Position numbers and translations under genes: made by a program
Notes under the pieces: model-generated
Seen by the model: only the letters and a program-made list of their open reading frames with translations
The model's database searches: none
What the model was told of the DNA's origin: nothing
In this document: one piece after another, positions 18,608 to 26,590 of the stretch
Layout: every line of letters starts with the position of its first letter
How positions within the stretch are numbered: the first letter of the stretch is position 1
Assembly: GCA_000230935.2 (NCBI GenBank)
Contig: AGIQ01000011.1
Span: 1 to 64,000 of the forward strand
Length of the DNA: 64,000 nucleotides
Direction of reading: 5' to 3'
Origin: Mycolicibacterium rhodesiae JS60
GTDB lineage: Bacteria; Actinomycetota; Actinomycetes; Mycobacteriales; Mycobacteriaceae

Positions 18608-18948
18608 TGTTCAGTCTCCTTGTTCTCGATGGCGATGAGTTCGTCGATGCGACCGATGCGCCCCCGCCAGAGGTGCTCCAACTCGGCGAGCATGGCCGCC
18701 ACTGAGCGCACGGCTGCCACGTCACCGCTGGCCAGTTGCTCGCGGCCGCTACGCCGCTTGTGGATCAGGCCGGCTTTCTCCAGCACGACGACGTGTTTCT
18801 GCACGGCGGCGAAGCTCATGTCGTACTTCGTTGCCAGGGCGGAAACCGAGTGCTCGCCGGCCAGCGCACGGCGCATGATGTCCCGCCGGGTCCGATCGGC
18901 CAGCGCGTGGAACAGGGCGTCTGCCCGGTCCTCCTGGTCTACGGTCAC
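18598..18948 (-). CDS. ArsR-family transcriptional regulator
   Basis: Winged-helix repressor of 116 residues: DALFHALADRTRRDIMRRALAGEHSVSALATKYDMSFAAVQKHVVVLEKAGL is the typical ArsR/SmtB DNA-binding domain (roughly residues 8-60). No Cys metal site is visible, consistent with the non-metal, SRPBCC-linked subgroup. I chose the GTG at 18948 (VTVDQEDRADA) because the longer in-frame ATG at 18963 lies inside the operator palindrome. The repressor is cotranscribed with the downstream SRPBCC gene and is probably autoregulated. Confidence 0.88.
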   Translation of the reverse strand: MTVDQEDRADALFHALADRTRRDIMRRALAGEHSVSALATKYDMSFAAVQKHVVVLEKAGLIHKRRSGREQLASGDVAAVRSVAAMLAELEHLWRGRIGRIDELIAIENKETEQCP

Positions 18949-18954
18949 CCGACC

Positions 18955-18980
18955 AACATACAACCAAGTGGTTGTATGTT
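18955..18980. promoter_or_regulatory. Perfect palindromic operator upstream of ArsR-SRPBCC operon
   Basis: AACATACAACCA (18955-18966) and TGGTTGTATGTT (18969-18980) are perfect 12-bp inverted arms around a 2-base centre. The element lies 6 bases upstream of the arsR-type GTG. Its AT-richness stands out from the surroundings and its size suits a dimeric winged-helix repressor. The inference is autoregulation. Confidence 0.75.
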
Positions 18981-19117
18981 GTCAAGGGCGTCGACTTTCG
19001 CGATTTCGGTTCCCGCCGTACCCGCTGCTAGAGTGGCCAACCTGGCGTGTACTGCAGTCCGCGGTGGTCACGCCCGTGAGTCCCAACACGCGGCACCGAT
19101 TTGATGGAGATGTTTTC

Positions 19118-19387
19118 GTGGCGCTGACCGCCGAACAGAAGAAGGAAATCCTGGGCCAGTACGGTCTGCACGAGACCGACACCGGTTCGCCGGAAGCCCA
19201 GGTGGCGCTGCTGACCAAGCGCATCGCCGACCTCACCGAGCACCTCAAGCAGCACAAGCACGACCACCACTCGCGGCGCGGGCTGCTGTTGCTGGTCGGC
19301 CGCCGCCGCCGGCTGCTCAAGTACGTCGCCGACCTCGACGTCGCGCGCTACCGCTCGCTGATCGAACGGCTGGGTCTGCGCCGCTGA
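19118..19387 (+). CDS. rpsO: 30S ribosomal protein S15
   Basis: An 89-residue small-subunit protein that binds the central domain of 16S rRNA early in assembly. It starts at GTG (VALTAEQKKEILGQYG) and contains the family signature LTEHLKQHKHDHHSRRGLLLL at about residues 40-60. It is followed by a 300-base untranslated stretch and then pnp, the conserved rpsO-pnp pairing. A TAGAGT (-10-like) at 19029-19034 is a candidate promoter element about 84 bases upstream. Confidence 0.98.
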   Translation: MALTAEQKKEILGQYGLHETDTGSPEAQVALLTKRIADLTEHLKQHKHDHHSRRGLLLLVGRRRRLLKYVADLDVARYRSLIERLGLRR

Positions 19388-19687
19388 GCGAAACACCCCG
19401 CCGTGTAACATAGGGGCCGTTGTGAGCCGTTTTCCGGCTCAAACATCGGGTGCGGTTCATGCATATCCGCGTGTCCCGTTCCTGCGTGTCATAGCGAAGC
19501 TTCCCTGCGCGGGCGGTCTTCGGTAGTGGCTGCCGGGCCCCAAAGAACTGGGGAGAGCCCGGCCGCTTCGATCGACGGCCGTAGCCGCAACCAGGCCCAA
19601 GCCTCGTAGTGCCCAGGTCTACCTGGGTTCATCTGTGACGACGCGAAACAGCTGAACAGTGAACTCAGAAAGGCTGAACGGACATCC
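19388..19687 (+). other. Structured rpsO-pnp intergenic leader, no gene
   Basis: No convincing coding frame is present. Three stem-loops can be drawn. TGAGCCG/CGGCTCA covers 19423-19441. A stronger one pairs GCCGGGC (19532-19538) with GCCCGGC (19557-19563), extended inside by CCC/GGG. CCCAGGT/ACCTGGG (19612-19627) is a perfect 7-bp hairpin with a 2-base loop. The first may be a weak rpsO 3' end; the other two would lie in the pnp 5' leader. PNPase is known to autoregulate through its leader in Escherichia coli, but whether that holds here is inference. Confidence 0.5.
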
Positions 19688-21934
19688 ATGTCTGTAGCTG
19701 AAACCGACGAAGGCGTCTTCGAGTCGACCGCCGTCATCGACAACGGGAGCTTCGGCACCCGCACCATTCGTTTCGAGACCGGCCGGCTGGCCCAGCAGGC
19801 CGCCGGAGCCGTCGTCGCCTACCTCGACGACGAGACCATGCTGCTGAGCGCGACCACCGCCAGCAAATCCCCCAAAGATCATTTCGACTTCTTTCCGCTG
19901 ACCATCGACGTCGAGGAGCGGATGTACGCCGCCGGGCGCATCCCCGGCTCGTTCTTCCGCCGCGAGGGCCGGCCGTCCACGGACGCGATCCTGACCTGCC
20001 GCCTGATCGACCGCCCGCTGCGCCCCACGTTCATCTCGGGCTTGCGTAACGAGATCCAGGTCGTGGTCACGATCCTGAGCCTGGATCCCAAGGATCTGTA
20101 CGACGTGCTGGCGATCAACGCCGCGTCGGCCTCCACCCAGATTTCCGGTCTGCCGTTCTCCGGACCGGTCGGCGGTGTCCGCGTCGCCCTGATCGACGGC
20201 CAGTGGGTTGCCTTCCCGACGGTCGAGCAGCTCGAGCGTGCGGTGTTCGACATGGTCGTTGCCGGCCGTAAGGCGGGCGACGACGTCGCCATCATGATGG
20301 TCGAGGCCGAGGCCACCGACAATGTCATCGAGCTCATCGCCGACGGCGCCGGCGCACCGACCGAGGCTGTGGTGGCCGAAGGCCTCGAAGCCGCCAAGCC
20401 GTTCGTCGCCGCACTGTGCGATGCGCAGCAGGCGTTGGCCGACAAGGCCGCCAAGCCGGTCGCCGATTACCCGCTGTTCCCGGACTACCAGGATGACGTC
20501 TATGCGGCCGTCGCGCACGTGGCCTCCGAGCCGCTCTCGCAGGCGCTCACCATCGCCGGCAAGCACGAGCGCGACGAGCGCACCGACGAGATCAAGCACG
20601 AGGTCCTCGGCGAGCTCGGCGAGACGTTCGCCGGGCGCGAGAAGGAAATCGGCGCGGCCTACCGCTCGCTGACCAAGAAGCTTGTGCGCCAGCGCATCCT
20701 GACCGACCACTTCCGTATCGACGGCCGCGGTGTCACCGACATCCGCGCCCTGTCGGCCGAGGTCGCGGTCATCCCGCGGGCGCACGGCAGCGCGCTGTTC
20801 GAGCGTGGCGAAACCCAGATCATGGGTGTCACCACGCTGGACATGGTCAAGATGGCTCAGCAGATCGACTCGCTGGGACCGGAGACCTCCAAGCGCTACA
20901 TGCATCACTACAACTTCCCGCCGTTTTCGACCGGCGAGACCGGTCGCGTCGGCTCGCCCAAGCGCCGCGAGATCGGCCACGGCGCGCTCGCCGAGCGCGC
21001 TCTGATGCCGGTGCTGCCGAGCGTCGAAGAGTTCCCGTACGCAATCCGCCAGGTGTCGGAAGCGTTGGGCTCCAACGGTTCCACCTCGATGGGTTCGGTT
21101 TGTGCGTCCACCCTGTCGCTGCTGAACGCCGGTGTGCCGCTGAAGGCCCCGGTTGCCGGTATTGCCATGGGCTTGGTGTCCGACGACGTGGATGGGGAAC
21201 GCCGCTTCGTGACGCTGACCGACATCCTCGGTGCCGAGGATGCCTTCGGCGACATGGACTTCAAGTGCGCAGGCACGAAGGACTTCGTCACCGCTCTGCA
21301 GTTGGACACCAAATTGGACGGCATTCCCTCGCAGGTGCTGGCCGGTGCTCTCGCGCAGGCCAAGGACGCTCGCCTGACGATCCTCGAGGTGATGGCCGAA
21401 GCCATCGACGAGCCTGACGAGATGAGCCCGTACGCACCCCGGGTCACCGCCATCAAGGTGCCGGTGGACAAGATCGGCGAGGTCATCGGCCCCAAGGGCA
21501 AGATGATCAACTCGATCACCGAGCAGACCGGCGCGTCGATCTCCATCGAGGACGACGGCACCGTGTTCGTCGGCGCCACCGACGGCCCGTCGGCGCAGGC
21601 GGCGATCGACATGATCAACGCCATCGCCAACCCGCAGCTGCCCAAGGTTGGCGAGCGGTTCCTCGGAACCGTGGTGAAGACCACTGACTTTGGAGCTTTC
21701 GTTTCCTTGTTGCCGGGTCGCGACGGCCTGGTGCACATCAGCAAGCTGGGCCGCGGCAAGCGCATCGCCAAGGTCGAGGATGTGGCCAAGGTCGGCGACA
21801 AGCTCCGCGTCGAGATCGCCGACATCGACAACCGCGGCAAGATCTCCCTGGTCCTGGTTGACGAGGACGCGGCAGCCGCTCCCGAAGACGCACCGGCTCC
21901 TGTTGATGCCGATGCCGCGACCGCCAGCAGCTGA
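19688..21934 (+). CDS. pnp: Polyribonucleotide nucleotidyltransferase (PNPase/GpsI)
   Basis: Phosphorolytic 3'-5' exoribonuclease of 748 residues and a degradosome component. It has two RNase PH-like domains (the first with FFRREGRPSTD, the second with SDDVDGERRFVTLTDI) separated by an alpha-helical domain. A KH domain (VDKIGEVIGPKGKMI, near residues 594-608) and a C-terminal S1 domain (GTVVKTTDFGAFVSLLPGRDGLVH) follow. The ATG at 19688 follows GAAAGG. The last 23 bases overlap pepR. Mycobacterial PNPase also makes and degrades RNA tails in a GTP-sensitive way. Identity is certain. Confidence 0.97.
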   Translation: MSVAETDEGVFESTAVIDNGSFGTRTIRFETGRLAQQAAGAVVAYLDDETMLLSATTASKSPKDHFDFFPLTIDVEERMYAAGRIPGSFFRREGRPSTDAILTCRLIDRPLRPTFISGLRNEIQVVVTILSLDPKDLYDVLAINAASASTQISGLPFSGPVGGVRVALIDGQWVAFPTVEQLERAVFDMVVAGRKAGDDVAIMMVEAEATDNVIELIADGAGAPTEAVVAEGLEAAKPFVAALCDAQQALADKAAKPVADYPLFPDYQDDVYAAVAHVASEPLSQALTIAGKHERDERTDEIKHEVLGELGETFAGREKEIGAAYRSLTKKLVRQRILTDHFRIDGRGVTDIRALSAEVAVIPRAHGSALFERGETQIMGVTTLDMVKMAQQIDSLGPETSKRYMHHYNFPPFSTGETGRVGSPKRREIGHGALAERALMPVLPSVEEFPYAIRQVSEALGSNGSTSMGSVCASTLSLLNAGVPLKAPVAGIAMGLVSDDVDGERRFVTLTDILGAEDAFGDMDFKCAGTKDFVTALQLDTKLDGIPSQVLAGALAQAKDARLTILEVMAEAIDEPDEMSPYAPRVTAIKVPVDKIGEVIGPKGKMINSITEQTGASISIEDDGTVFVGATDGPSAQAAIDMINAIANPQLPKVGERFLGTVVKTTDFGAFVSLLPGRDGLVHISKLGRGKRIAKVEDVAKVGDKLRVEIADIDNRGKISLVLVDEDAAAAPEDAPAPVDADAATASS

Positions 21935-23294
21935 GTCCGGCGGGCTGGAGCGCAGCGACCGGGGGATCAACACAGCGCTTCGCCGCGACCGGCGTCTCAC
22001 CAGTGAGGCGCCGGTCGCGGTGCGGCGCACCGTACTTCCCGGCGGCCTGCGGGTTGTCACCGAGTTCGTCCCGTCGGTGCGGTCGGCGTCGGTCGGTATC
22101 TGGGTCAACGTCGGTTCGCGTGATGAAGGCCCGACGGTCGCCGGCGCCGCGCACTTCCTGGAGCACCTGCTGTTCAAGGCGACGCCGACCCGCACCGCCG
22201 TCGAGATCGCACAATCCATCGACGCCGTCGGCGGCGAACTGAACGCGTTCACCGCCAAGGAACACACCTGCTACTACGCGCACGTCCTGGACGACGACCT
22301 GGAGCTGGCCCTCGACATGGTCTCTGACGTCGTGCTCAACGGGGTGTGCGCCGCGCATGACGTCGAACTCGAACGTGACGTGGTGCTCGAAGAGATCGCG
22401 ATGCGCGACGACGACCCGGAAGACACTCTCGGAGATGTCTTCCTGACGGCGATGTTCGGCGACCACCCCGTCGGCCGGCCGGTCATCGGCAGCGTCGACT
22501 CGGTGTCCGATATGACGCGCGCGCAGCTGCATTCTTTCCACGTCCGCCGGTATACCCCGGAGCGAATGGTTGTGGCGGTAGCCGGAAACGTCGACCACGA
22601 CGAGGTGGTCAGGCTGGTGCGCAAGCACTTCGCGGGTCGCCTGGAGAAGGGTCGCACCCCGCAACCGCCCCGCAAGGGCACCGGCCGGCTGACCAGCCAG
22701 CCCGCCCTGGCGCTGATCAACCGCGACGCGGAGCAGACCCATCTGTCGCTGGGCGTGCAGGTTCCCGGCCGGCACTGGCCGCACCGCTGGGCGTTATCGG
22801 TGCTCAACACCGCCCTCGGGGGTGGCCTGAGTTCGCGGCTCTTCCAACAGATTCGGGAAAGCCGGGGCCTGGCGTACTCGGTGTTCTCGTCGGTTGACAC
22901 GTTCTCCGACGCCGGGGCATTGTCGGTGTATGCCGCCTGCCTTCCGGAGCGATTCGACGAGGTGGTGCGGTTGACCACCGAGGTTCTCGAAGGCGTGGCG
23001 CGCGACGGCATCACCGAAGCGGAATGCCGGATCGCGAAAGGGTCGATCCGCGGCGGCCTGGTGCTCGGCCTGGAGGATTCCGCATCGCGGATGCATCGGC
23101 TGGGCCGCAGTGAGCTCAACTACGGCGAATATCGCAGCATCTCCACCACGCTGCAGCGCATCGACGACGTGACTGTCGACGAGGTCAACGCGATCGCCCG
23201 TCGGGTGCTGGCCAAACCGTTCGGCGGTGCCGTCCTCGGTCCGTATAAATCGAAACGCTCTCTGCCACAGCCACTTCGGACCATCAGGAGCTAG
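21912..23294 (+). CDS. pepR: M16-family zinc protease
   Basis: Insulinase-like zinc metalloprotease of 460 residues, orthologous by position and sequence to PepR (Rv2782c). The inverted zinc motif is HFLEH at residues 81-85, with the distal Glu in the EHTCYYAHVL...DVELERDVVLEEI region. The C-terminal M16C half includes ALGGGLSSRLFQQIRESRGLAYS. I chose the ATG at 21912, which overlaps the pnp end by 23 bases, because the sequence from MPRPPAAES onward matches the family. It is probably coupled with pnp and with the nitronate monooxygenase gene 2 bases downstream. The substrate is unknown. Confidence 0.92.
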   Translation: MPRPPAAESGGLERSDRGINTALRRDRRLTSEAPVAVRRTVLPGGLRVVTEFVPSVRSASVGIWVNVGSRDEGPTVAGAAHFLEHLLFKATPTRTAVEIAQSIDAVGGELNAFTAKEHTCYYAHVLDDDLELALDMVSDVVLNGVCAAHDVELERDVVLEEIAMRDDDPEDTLGDVFLTAMFGDHPVGRPVIGSVDSVSDMTRAQLHSFHVRRYTPERMVVAVAGNVDHDEVVRLVRKHFAGRLEKGRTPQPPRKGTGRLTSQPALALINRDAEQTHLSLGVQVPGRHWPHRWALSVLNTALGGGLSSRLFQQIRESRGLAYSVFSSVDTFSDAGALSVYAACLPERFDEVVRLTTEVLEGVARDGITEAECRIAKGSIRGGLVLGLEDSASRMHRLGRSELNYGEYRSISTTLQRIDDVTVDEVNAIARRVLAKPFGGAVLGPYKSKRSLPQPLRTIRS

Positions 23295-23296
23295 TC

Positions 23297-24322
23297 GTGA
23301 CGTTCGGCCTGCAGGATTTGGCGGTACCCATTCTCGGTGCACCAATGGCAGGCGGTCCGAGTACACCGGCCCTGGCGGCAGCAGTGTCCAATGCCGGTGG
23401 TCTGGGCTTCGTGGCGGCAGGCTATCTGAGCGCCGACACATTCGCCGGGGCCATCACCGCTGCGCGGGCGCTCACGACGGCCGCGATCGGCGTGAACATC
23501 TTTGTGCCGCAACCGTCTGCCGCCACACCCGATGCGCTGGAGCGCTACCGCGAACTGCTGGTCCCGCTCGCCGAACACTATGGCGCCGAGGTCGGGGCAG
23601 CCAAGCCCGACGACGATGGGTGGCAGGCCAAACTCGACGTGGTCGCCGACCTTGCGCCCGAGGTGGCCTCGTTCACGTTCGGGTGCCCGGCCGCGGAAAT
23701 CCTTGGCCGCCTGCGTGACCGCGGTGTGCTGACCGCGGTGACCGTGACAAGCCTGGCTGAGGCAGGCGTGGCGGTGGCCGCGGGCGCCGACGCTCTGGTG
23801 GTGCAGGGCCCGGAGGCGGGCGGTCATCGTGGCACGTTCGACCCGGTCGCGCTGCCGGGCGATGATCCACTGGATGCGCTGCTGGCCGCGATCACCGCGG
23901 CCCACGACGTGCCGGTGATCGCAGCGGGGGGCCTGGCGGGTGCGGCCGATGTGAAGCGGGTACTGAACTCTGGAGCCGCCGCGGCGCAGGCTGGTACCGC
24001 CTTCCTGCTGGCCGACGAGGCCGGAACGAACGGTGCCCACCGCGCGGCGCTGACCGACGAGAATTTCACCGAAACCGTGGTGACGCACGCATTTTCGGGC
24101 CGCTATGCGCGCGGGTTGGCCAACGATTTCACCCGGCGCTACGACGATATAGCGCCGCTGGGCTATCCGGAGGTCAACCAGATGACCGGCCCGCTGCGCA
24201 GGGCCGCGGTCGCCGCCGGGGATCCGCACGGCACGAATCTGTGGGCGGGCACGTCGTGGCGGCGGACCAGCGGCGGCAGCGCCGCCGATATCGTCGCGGC
24301 GCTGGCCCGGGATGTTCGATGA
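23297..24322 (+). CDS. Nitronate monooxygenase (2-nitropropane dioxygenase family)
   Basis: FMN-dependent TIM-barrel enzyme of 341 residues that oxidises nitronates such as propionate 3-nitronate to carbonyl compounds. Visible features are APMAGGPSTPALAAAVSNAGGLGF at the N-terminus, VVQGPEAGGHRG carrying the conserved catalytic-site His, and the FMN-phosphate loop VIAAGGLAGAADV. It matches Rv2781c in position. The GTG start is 2 bases after the pepR stop, and its own stop overlaps the beta-lactamase start (ATGA at 24319). A role in detoxifying nitro compounds is inferred from the family. Confidence 0.9.
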   Translation: MTFGLQDLAVPILGAPMAGGPSTPALAAAVSNAGGLGFVAAGYLSADTFAGAITAARALTTAAIGVNIFVPQPSAATPDALERYRELLVPLAEHYGAEVGAAKPDDDGWQAKLDVVADLAPEVASFTFGCPAAEILGRLRDRGVLTAVTVTSLAEAGVAVAAGADALVVQGPEAGGHRGTFDPVALPGDDPLDALLAAITAAHDVPVIAAGGLAGAADVKRVLNSGAAAAQAGTAFLLADEAGTNGAHRAALTDENFTETVVTHAFSGRYARGLANDFTRRYDDIAPLGYPEVNQMTGPLRRAAVAAGDPHGTNLWAGTSWRRTSGGSAADIVAALARDVR

Positions 24323-25233
24323 ACCTCTCGCGTCGTCGCTTACTCGTCGTCGGTGCGGCGCTGACCGTCGTCACGGCATGTGGCGAGAAGGCCGCACCGG
24401 CACGCCCGACGCTGCGTGACCCGGCTGAACCGTTGCCACCGCTCGAGCAGCGGATCGCGGCGCTGGAGAAGCGGCACAATGCATCTGTCGGCCTCTATGC
24501 CCAGGACCTCGATTCGACGGCGACGGTGGCGCACCGCGACGGCGATCGGTTCGCGATGTGCTCGACGTTCAAGGCCTACCTTGCGGCCCGGGTGCTGCAG
24601 AAAGCTCAGGCGGGGGAGCTGCAGCTCACCGACACCGCGCTGGTCGATCCGGACCTGCTGAGGACAAATTCCCCGCGCACCGAGCCGAATGTCGGTAAGC
24701 AGATGGCACTTTCGGATCTATGCGCGGCGGCACTGCAGGTCAGTGACAACACCGCGGCCAACGTCTTGTTGCGGGTCATCGGCGGCCCGCCGGCGATCAC
24801 CGCGTTCGCCCGCTCCATCGGCGACGACCGCAGCCGGCTGGATCGCTGGGAAACCGAACTGAATTCGGCGCTGCCGGGCGATCCCCGTGACACCAGCACC
24901 CCGCGGGCGCTGGGCGGCGGCATCGTGGCGGTGCTGACCGGTGGTGTGCTCGACGCGCCGCATCGCCAGCAGCTCGAAGACTGGATGCGTGCCAACACCA
25001 CCTCCAGCATGCGAGCGGGCTTGCCGCCGGGCTGGACCACCGCGGACAAGACCGGATCCGGTGACTATGCCAGCACCAACGACGTCGGAATCGCGTTCGG
25101 GCCCAATGGCGAACGCCTCCTGCTGGCCATCATGACCCGCACCCGATCGGACGACGCGAACGCGCCTGCGCTGCGCGACCTCATCGCAGAGGTGGCGACG
25201 TTGGTTCTGCCCACGCTGCGTGGCCAGGGCTAG
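24319..25233 (+). CDS. bla: Class A beta-lactamase, Tat/lipobox signal
   Basis: Serine beta-lactamase of 304 residues, resembling the chromosomal BlaS/BlaC enzymes of mycobacteria. The catalytic blocks are complete: S82-T-F-K85 (Ambler S70xxK), S142-D-N144 (the SDN loop), E178 in RWETELN (Ambler E166) and K244-T-G (KTG). M. tuberculosis BlaC has SDG, so this protein has the more usual SDN. The N-terminus combines a twin-arginine-like SRRRLLVV with a lipobox TAC (Cys21), implying export and possible lipid anchoring. The ATG overlaps the nitronate monooxygenase stop. It should hydrolyse penicillins and some cephalosporins; spectrum cannot be read. Confidence 0.95.
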   Translation: MNLSRRRLLVVGAALTVVTACGEKAAPARPTLRDPAEPLPPLEQRIAALEKRHNASVGLYAQDLDSTATVAHRDGDRFAMCSTFKAYLAARVLQKAQAGELQLTDTALVDPDLLRTNSPRTEPNVGKQMALSDLCAAALQVSDNTAANVLLRVIGGPPAITAFARSIGDDRSRLDRWETELNSALPGDPRDTSTPRALGGGIVAVLTGGVLDAPHRQQLEDWMRANTTSSMRAGLPPGWTTADKTGSGDYASTNDVGIAFGPNGERLLLAIMTRTRSDDANAPALRDLIAEVATLVLPTLRGQG

Positions 25234-25242
25234 ACGCACCGG

Positions 25243-25632
25243 ATGCAAGCGAGCGACGCGTGCCCCTGCGGGTCCGGTGCGCCGTTTGGTCGCTGTTGTC
25301 TGGCACTGCACCGGGGTGAGCGTCAGGCCGCGACCGCCGAACAGCTGATGCGGTCGCGCTATAGCGCCTACGCCGTCGGCGACCTCGACTACGTCTGGCG
25401 GACCTGGCATCCGCGTACCCGCCCGGCCGTCGTCAGGCCGGATGGGGTGCTGCGGTGGACCGGCTTGGAGATCCTCGACACCGTCGACGGCCGGAGTGAG
25501 GACCAGAGCGGCGAGGTCGAATTCCGGGCGCACTACCGGGACGGGCGCGGGAATGGGACGCTGCACGAGCGGTCTCGGTTCGCCGTACGGGCCCGACGCT
25601 GGTTCTACGTCGACGGGGATCTCTTCGACTGA
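25243..25632 (+). CDS. YchJ-family protein with SEC-C zinc motif
   Basis: A 129-residue protein of the UPF0225/YchJ family. The N-terminal SEC-C-type zinc motif is CPCGSG with a downstream CC (residues 7-19). The family core AEQLMRSRYSAYAVGDLDYVWRTWHP and an NTF2-like C-terminal half follow. Function is unestablished in the family. The ATG lies 9 bases after the beta-lactamase stop, so it may share its transcript. No export signal is present. Confidence 0.88.
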   Translation: MQASDACPCGSGAPFGRCCLALHRGERQAATAEQLMRSRYSAYAVGDLDYVWRTWHPRTRPAVVRPDGVLRWTGLEILDTVDGRSEDQSGEVEFRAHYRDGRGNGTLHERSRFAVRARRWFYVDGDLFD

Positions 25633-25713
25633 CCATGGGTCGCGATGAGTTTTGAGCTCGCCGCGTGTCAATACTGAGGACCGTTGTGAACACGCCAGCC
25701 GAAAGGATTCATC

Positions 25714-26514
25714 GTGCCCGAATACACCGCCCCCGTCGGGGCGCCCATCTGGTTCGACTTGATGAGCAGCGATCCCGCGCGGGCCGCGCAGTTCTATGGC
25801 GAGATCTTCGGCTGGGAGCTGGAGGCGCCGGCGAATCCCGAATTCGGCGGCTACCAGAACTTCACCCGCAACGGTAAGCGGGTCGCCGGGCTGCTCCCGG
25901 TGATGGACGAGGCCGGCCCGGCGAATATCTGGTCGGTGTACCTGCACACCACCGACGGCGACGCCACGGTCGCAGCTGCGCAGGCCGCGGGCGCGACGGT
26001 GATGGTGCCGCCGATGCCCGTCGGTGATCTGGGCTCGATGATGGTGGTCGTCGACCCGGCCGGTGCCGTCACCGGATTCTGGCAACCCGGTACGCATCCC
26101 GGCTTCACCGAGTGGGGTGAACACGGCACGCCCTACTGGTTCGAATGCCAGAGCAAGGACTACGACGCGTCGCTGGCGTTCTACCGGACGATTCTCGACA
26201 CCCGCATCGAGGAGATCGGAACCGGCGGCGACCCGAATGCCATCGGGCCCGACCGCTACGGGCAGGTCTTCGCCGGCGAGAGCGCCTATTCGGGAATCAT
26301 GGACGCCGCCAAGCTGTTTCCCGCCGAGGTGCCGTCGTTCTGGCAGGTATACATCACCGTCGACGACGTGACCGCGACGGTGAAGAAGGCCGAGGCCCTC
26401 GGCGCGGAGATCATGATGCCCGGCGAGGACACCCCATGGGGCACCCTGGCGGTGTTGCGCGACCCGCTGGGAGCGCTGATCTGCCTCGGGCATCCGCCGG
26501 CGGAGATGGCCTGA
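25714..26514 (+). CDS. Two-domain VOC (glyoxalase/bleomycin resistance) protein
   Basis: A 266-residue protein with two tandem VOC domains, about residues 7-125 and 137-262. Each begins with an IWFDLMSSDPARAAQFYGEIFGW-type or YWFECQSKDYDASLAFYRTI segment. It resembles the mycobacterial antigen Rv0577 (TB27.3) family of VOC proteins. The GTG at 25714 is preceded by GAAAGGA 10 bases upstream. It converges on ald, with two hairpins between them at 26525-26582. VOC proteins include isomerases, dioxygenases and binding proteins, so the reaction is unknown. Confidence 0.87.
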   Translation: MPEYTAPVGAPIWFDLMSSDPARAAQFYGEIFGWELEAPANPEFGGYQNFTRNGKRVAGLLPVMDEAGPANIWSVYLHTTDGDATVAAAQAAGATVMVPPMPVGDLGSMMVVVDPAGAVTGFWQPGTHPGFTEWGEHGTPYWFECQSKDYDASLAFYRTILDTRIEEIGTGGDPNAIGPDRYGQVFAGESAYSGIMDAAKLFPAEVPSFWQVYITVDDVTATVKKAEALGAEIMMPGEDTPWGTLAVLRDPLGALICLGHPPAEMA

Positions 26515-26524
26515 AAACCAACGA

Positions 26525-26582
26525 ACCGGGACGCTCGATGAGCTATCCCGGTCCGCTGTTAGCAGGTGAGCCCTTGGCTCAC
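26525..26582. terminator. Two hairpins between convergent VOC and ald genes
   Basis: The first stem pairs ACCGGGA (26525-26531) with TCCCGGT (26546-26552) and is extended by GCTC/GAGC. The second pairs GTGAGCC (26566-26572) with GGCTCAC (26576-26582) over a 3-base loop and is followed by AAAGGTTTTC. They fill the 76-base gap and are probably transcription ends for the two convergent genes. Neither has a clean U-tract. Confidence 0.5.
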
Positions 26583-26590
26583 AAAGGTTT

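Noticed and set aside
19619..22267. An 882-codon open frame antisense to pnp and pepR
   Set aside because: It mirrors the strongly coding pnp and pepR frames; its translation is His/Arg/Gly/Asp-rich without domains. Long antisense frames are expected in GC-rich DNA with constrained codon use.
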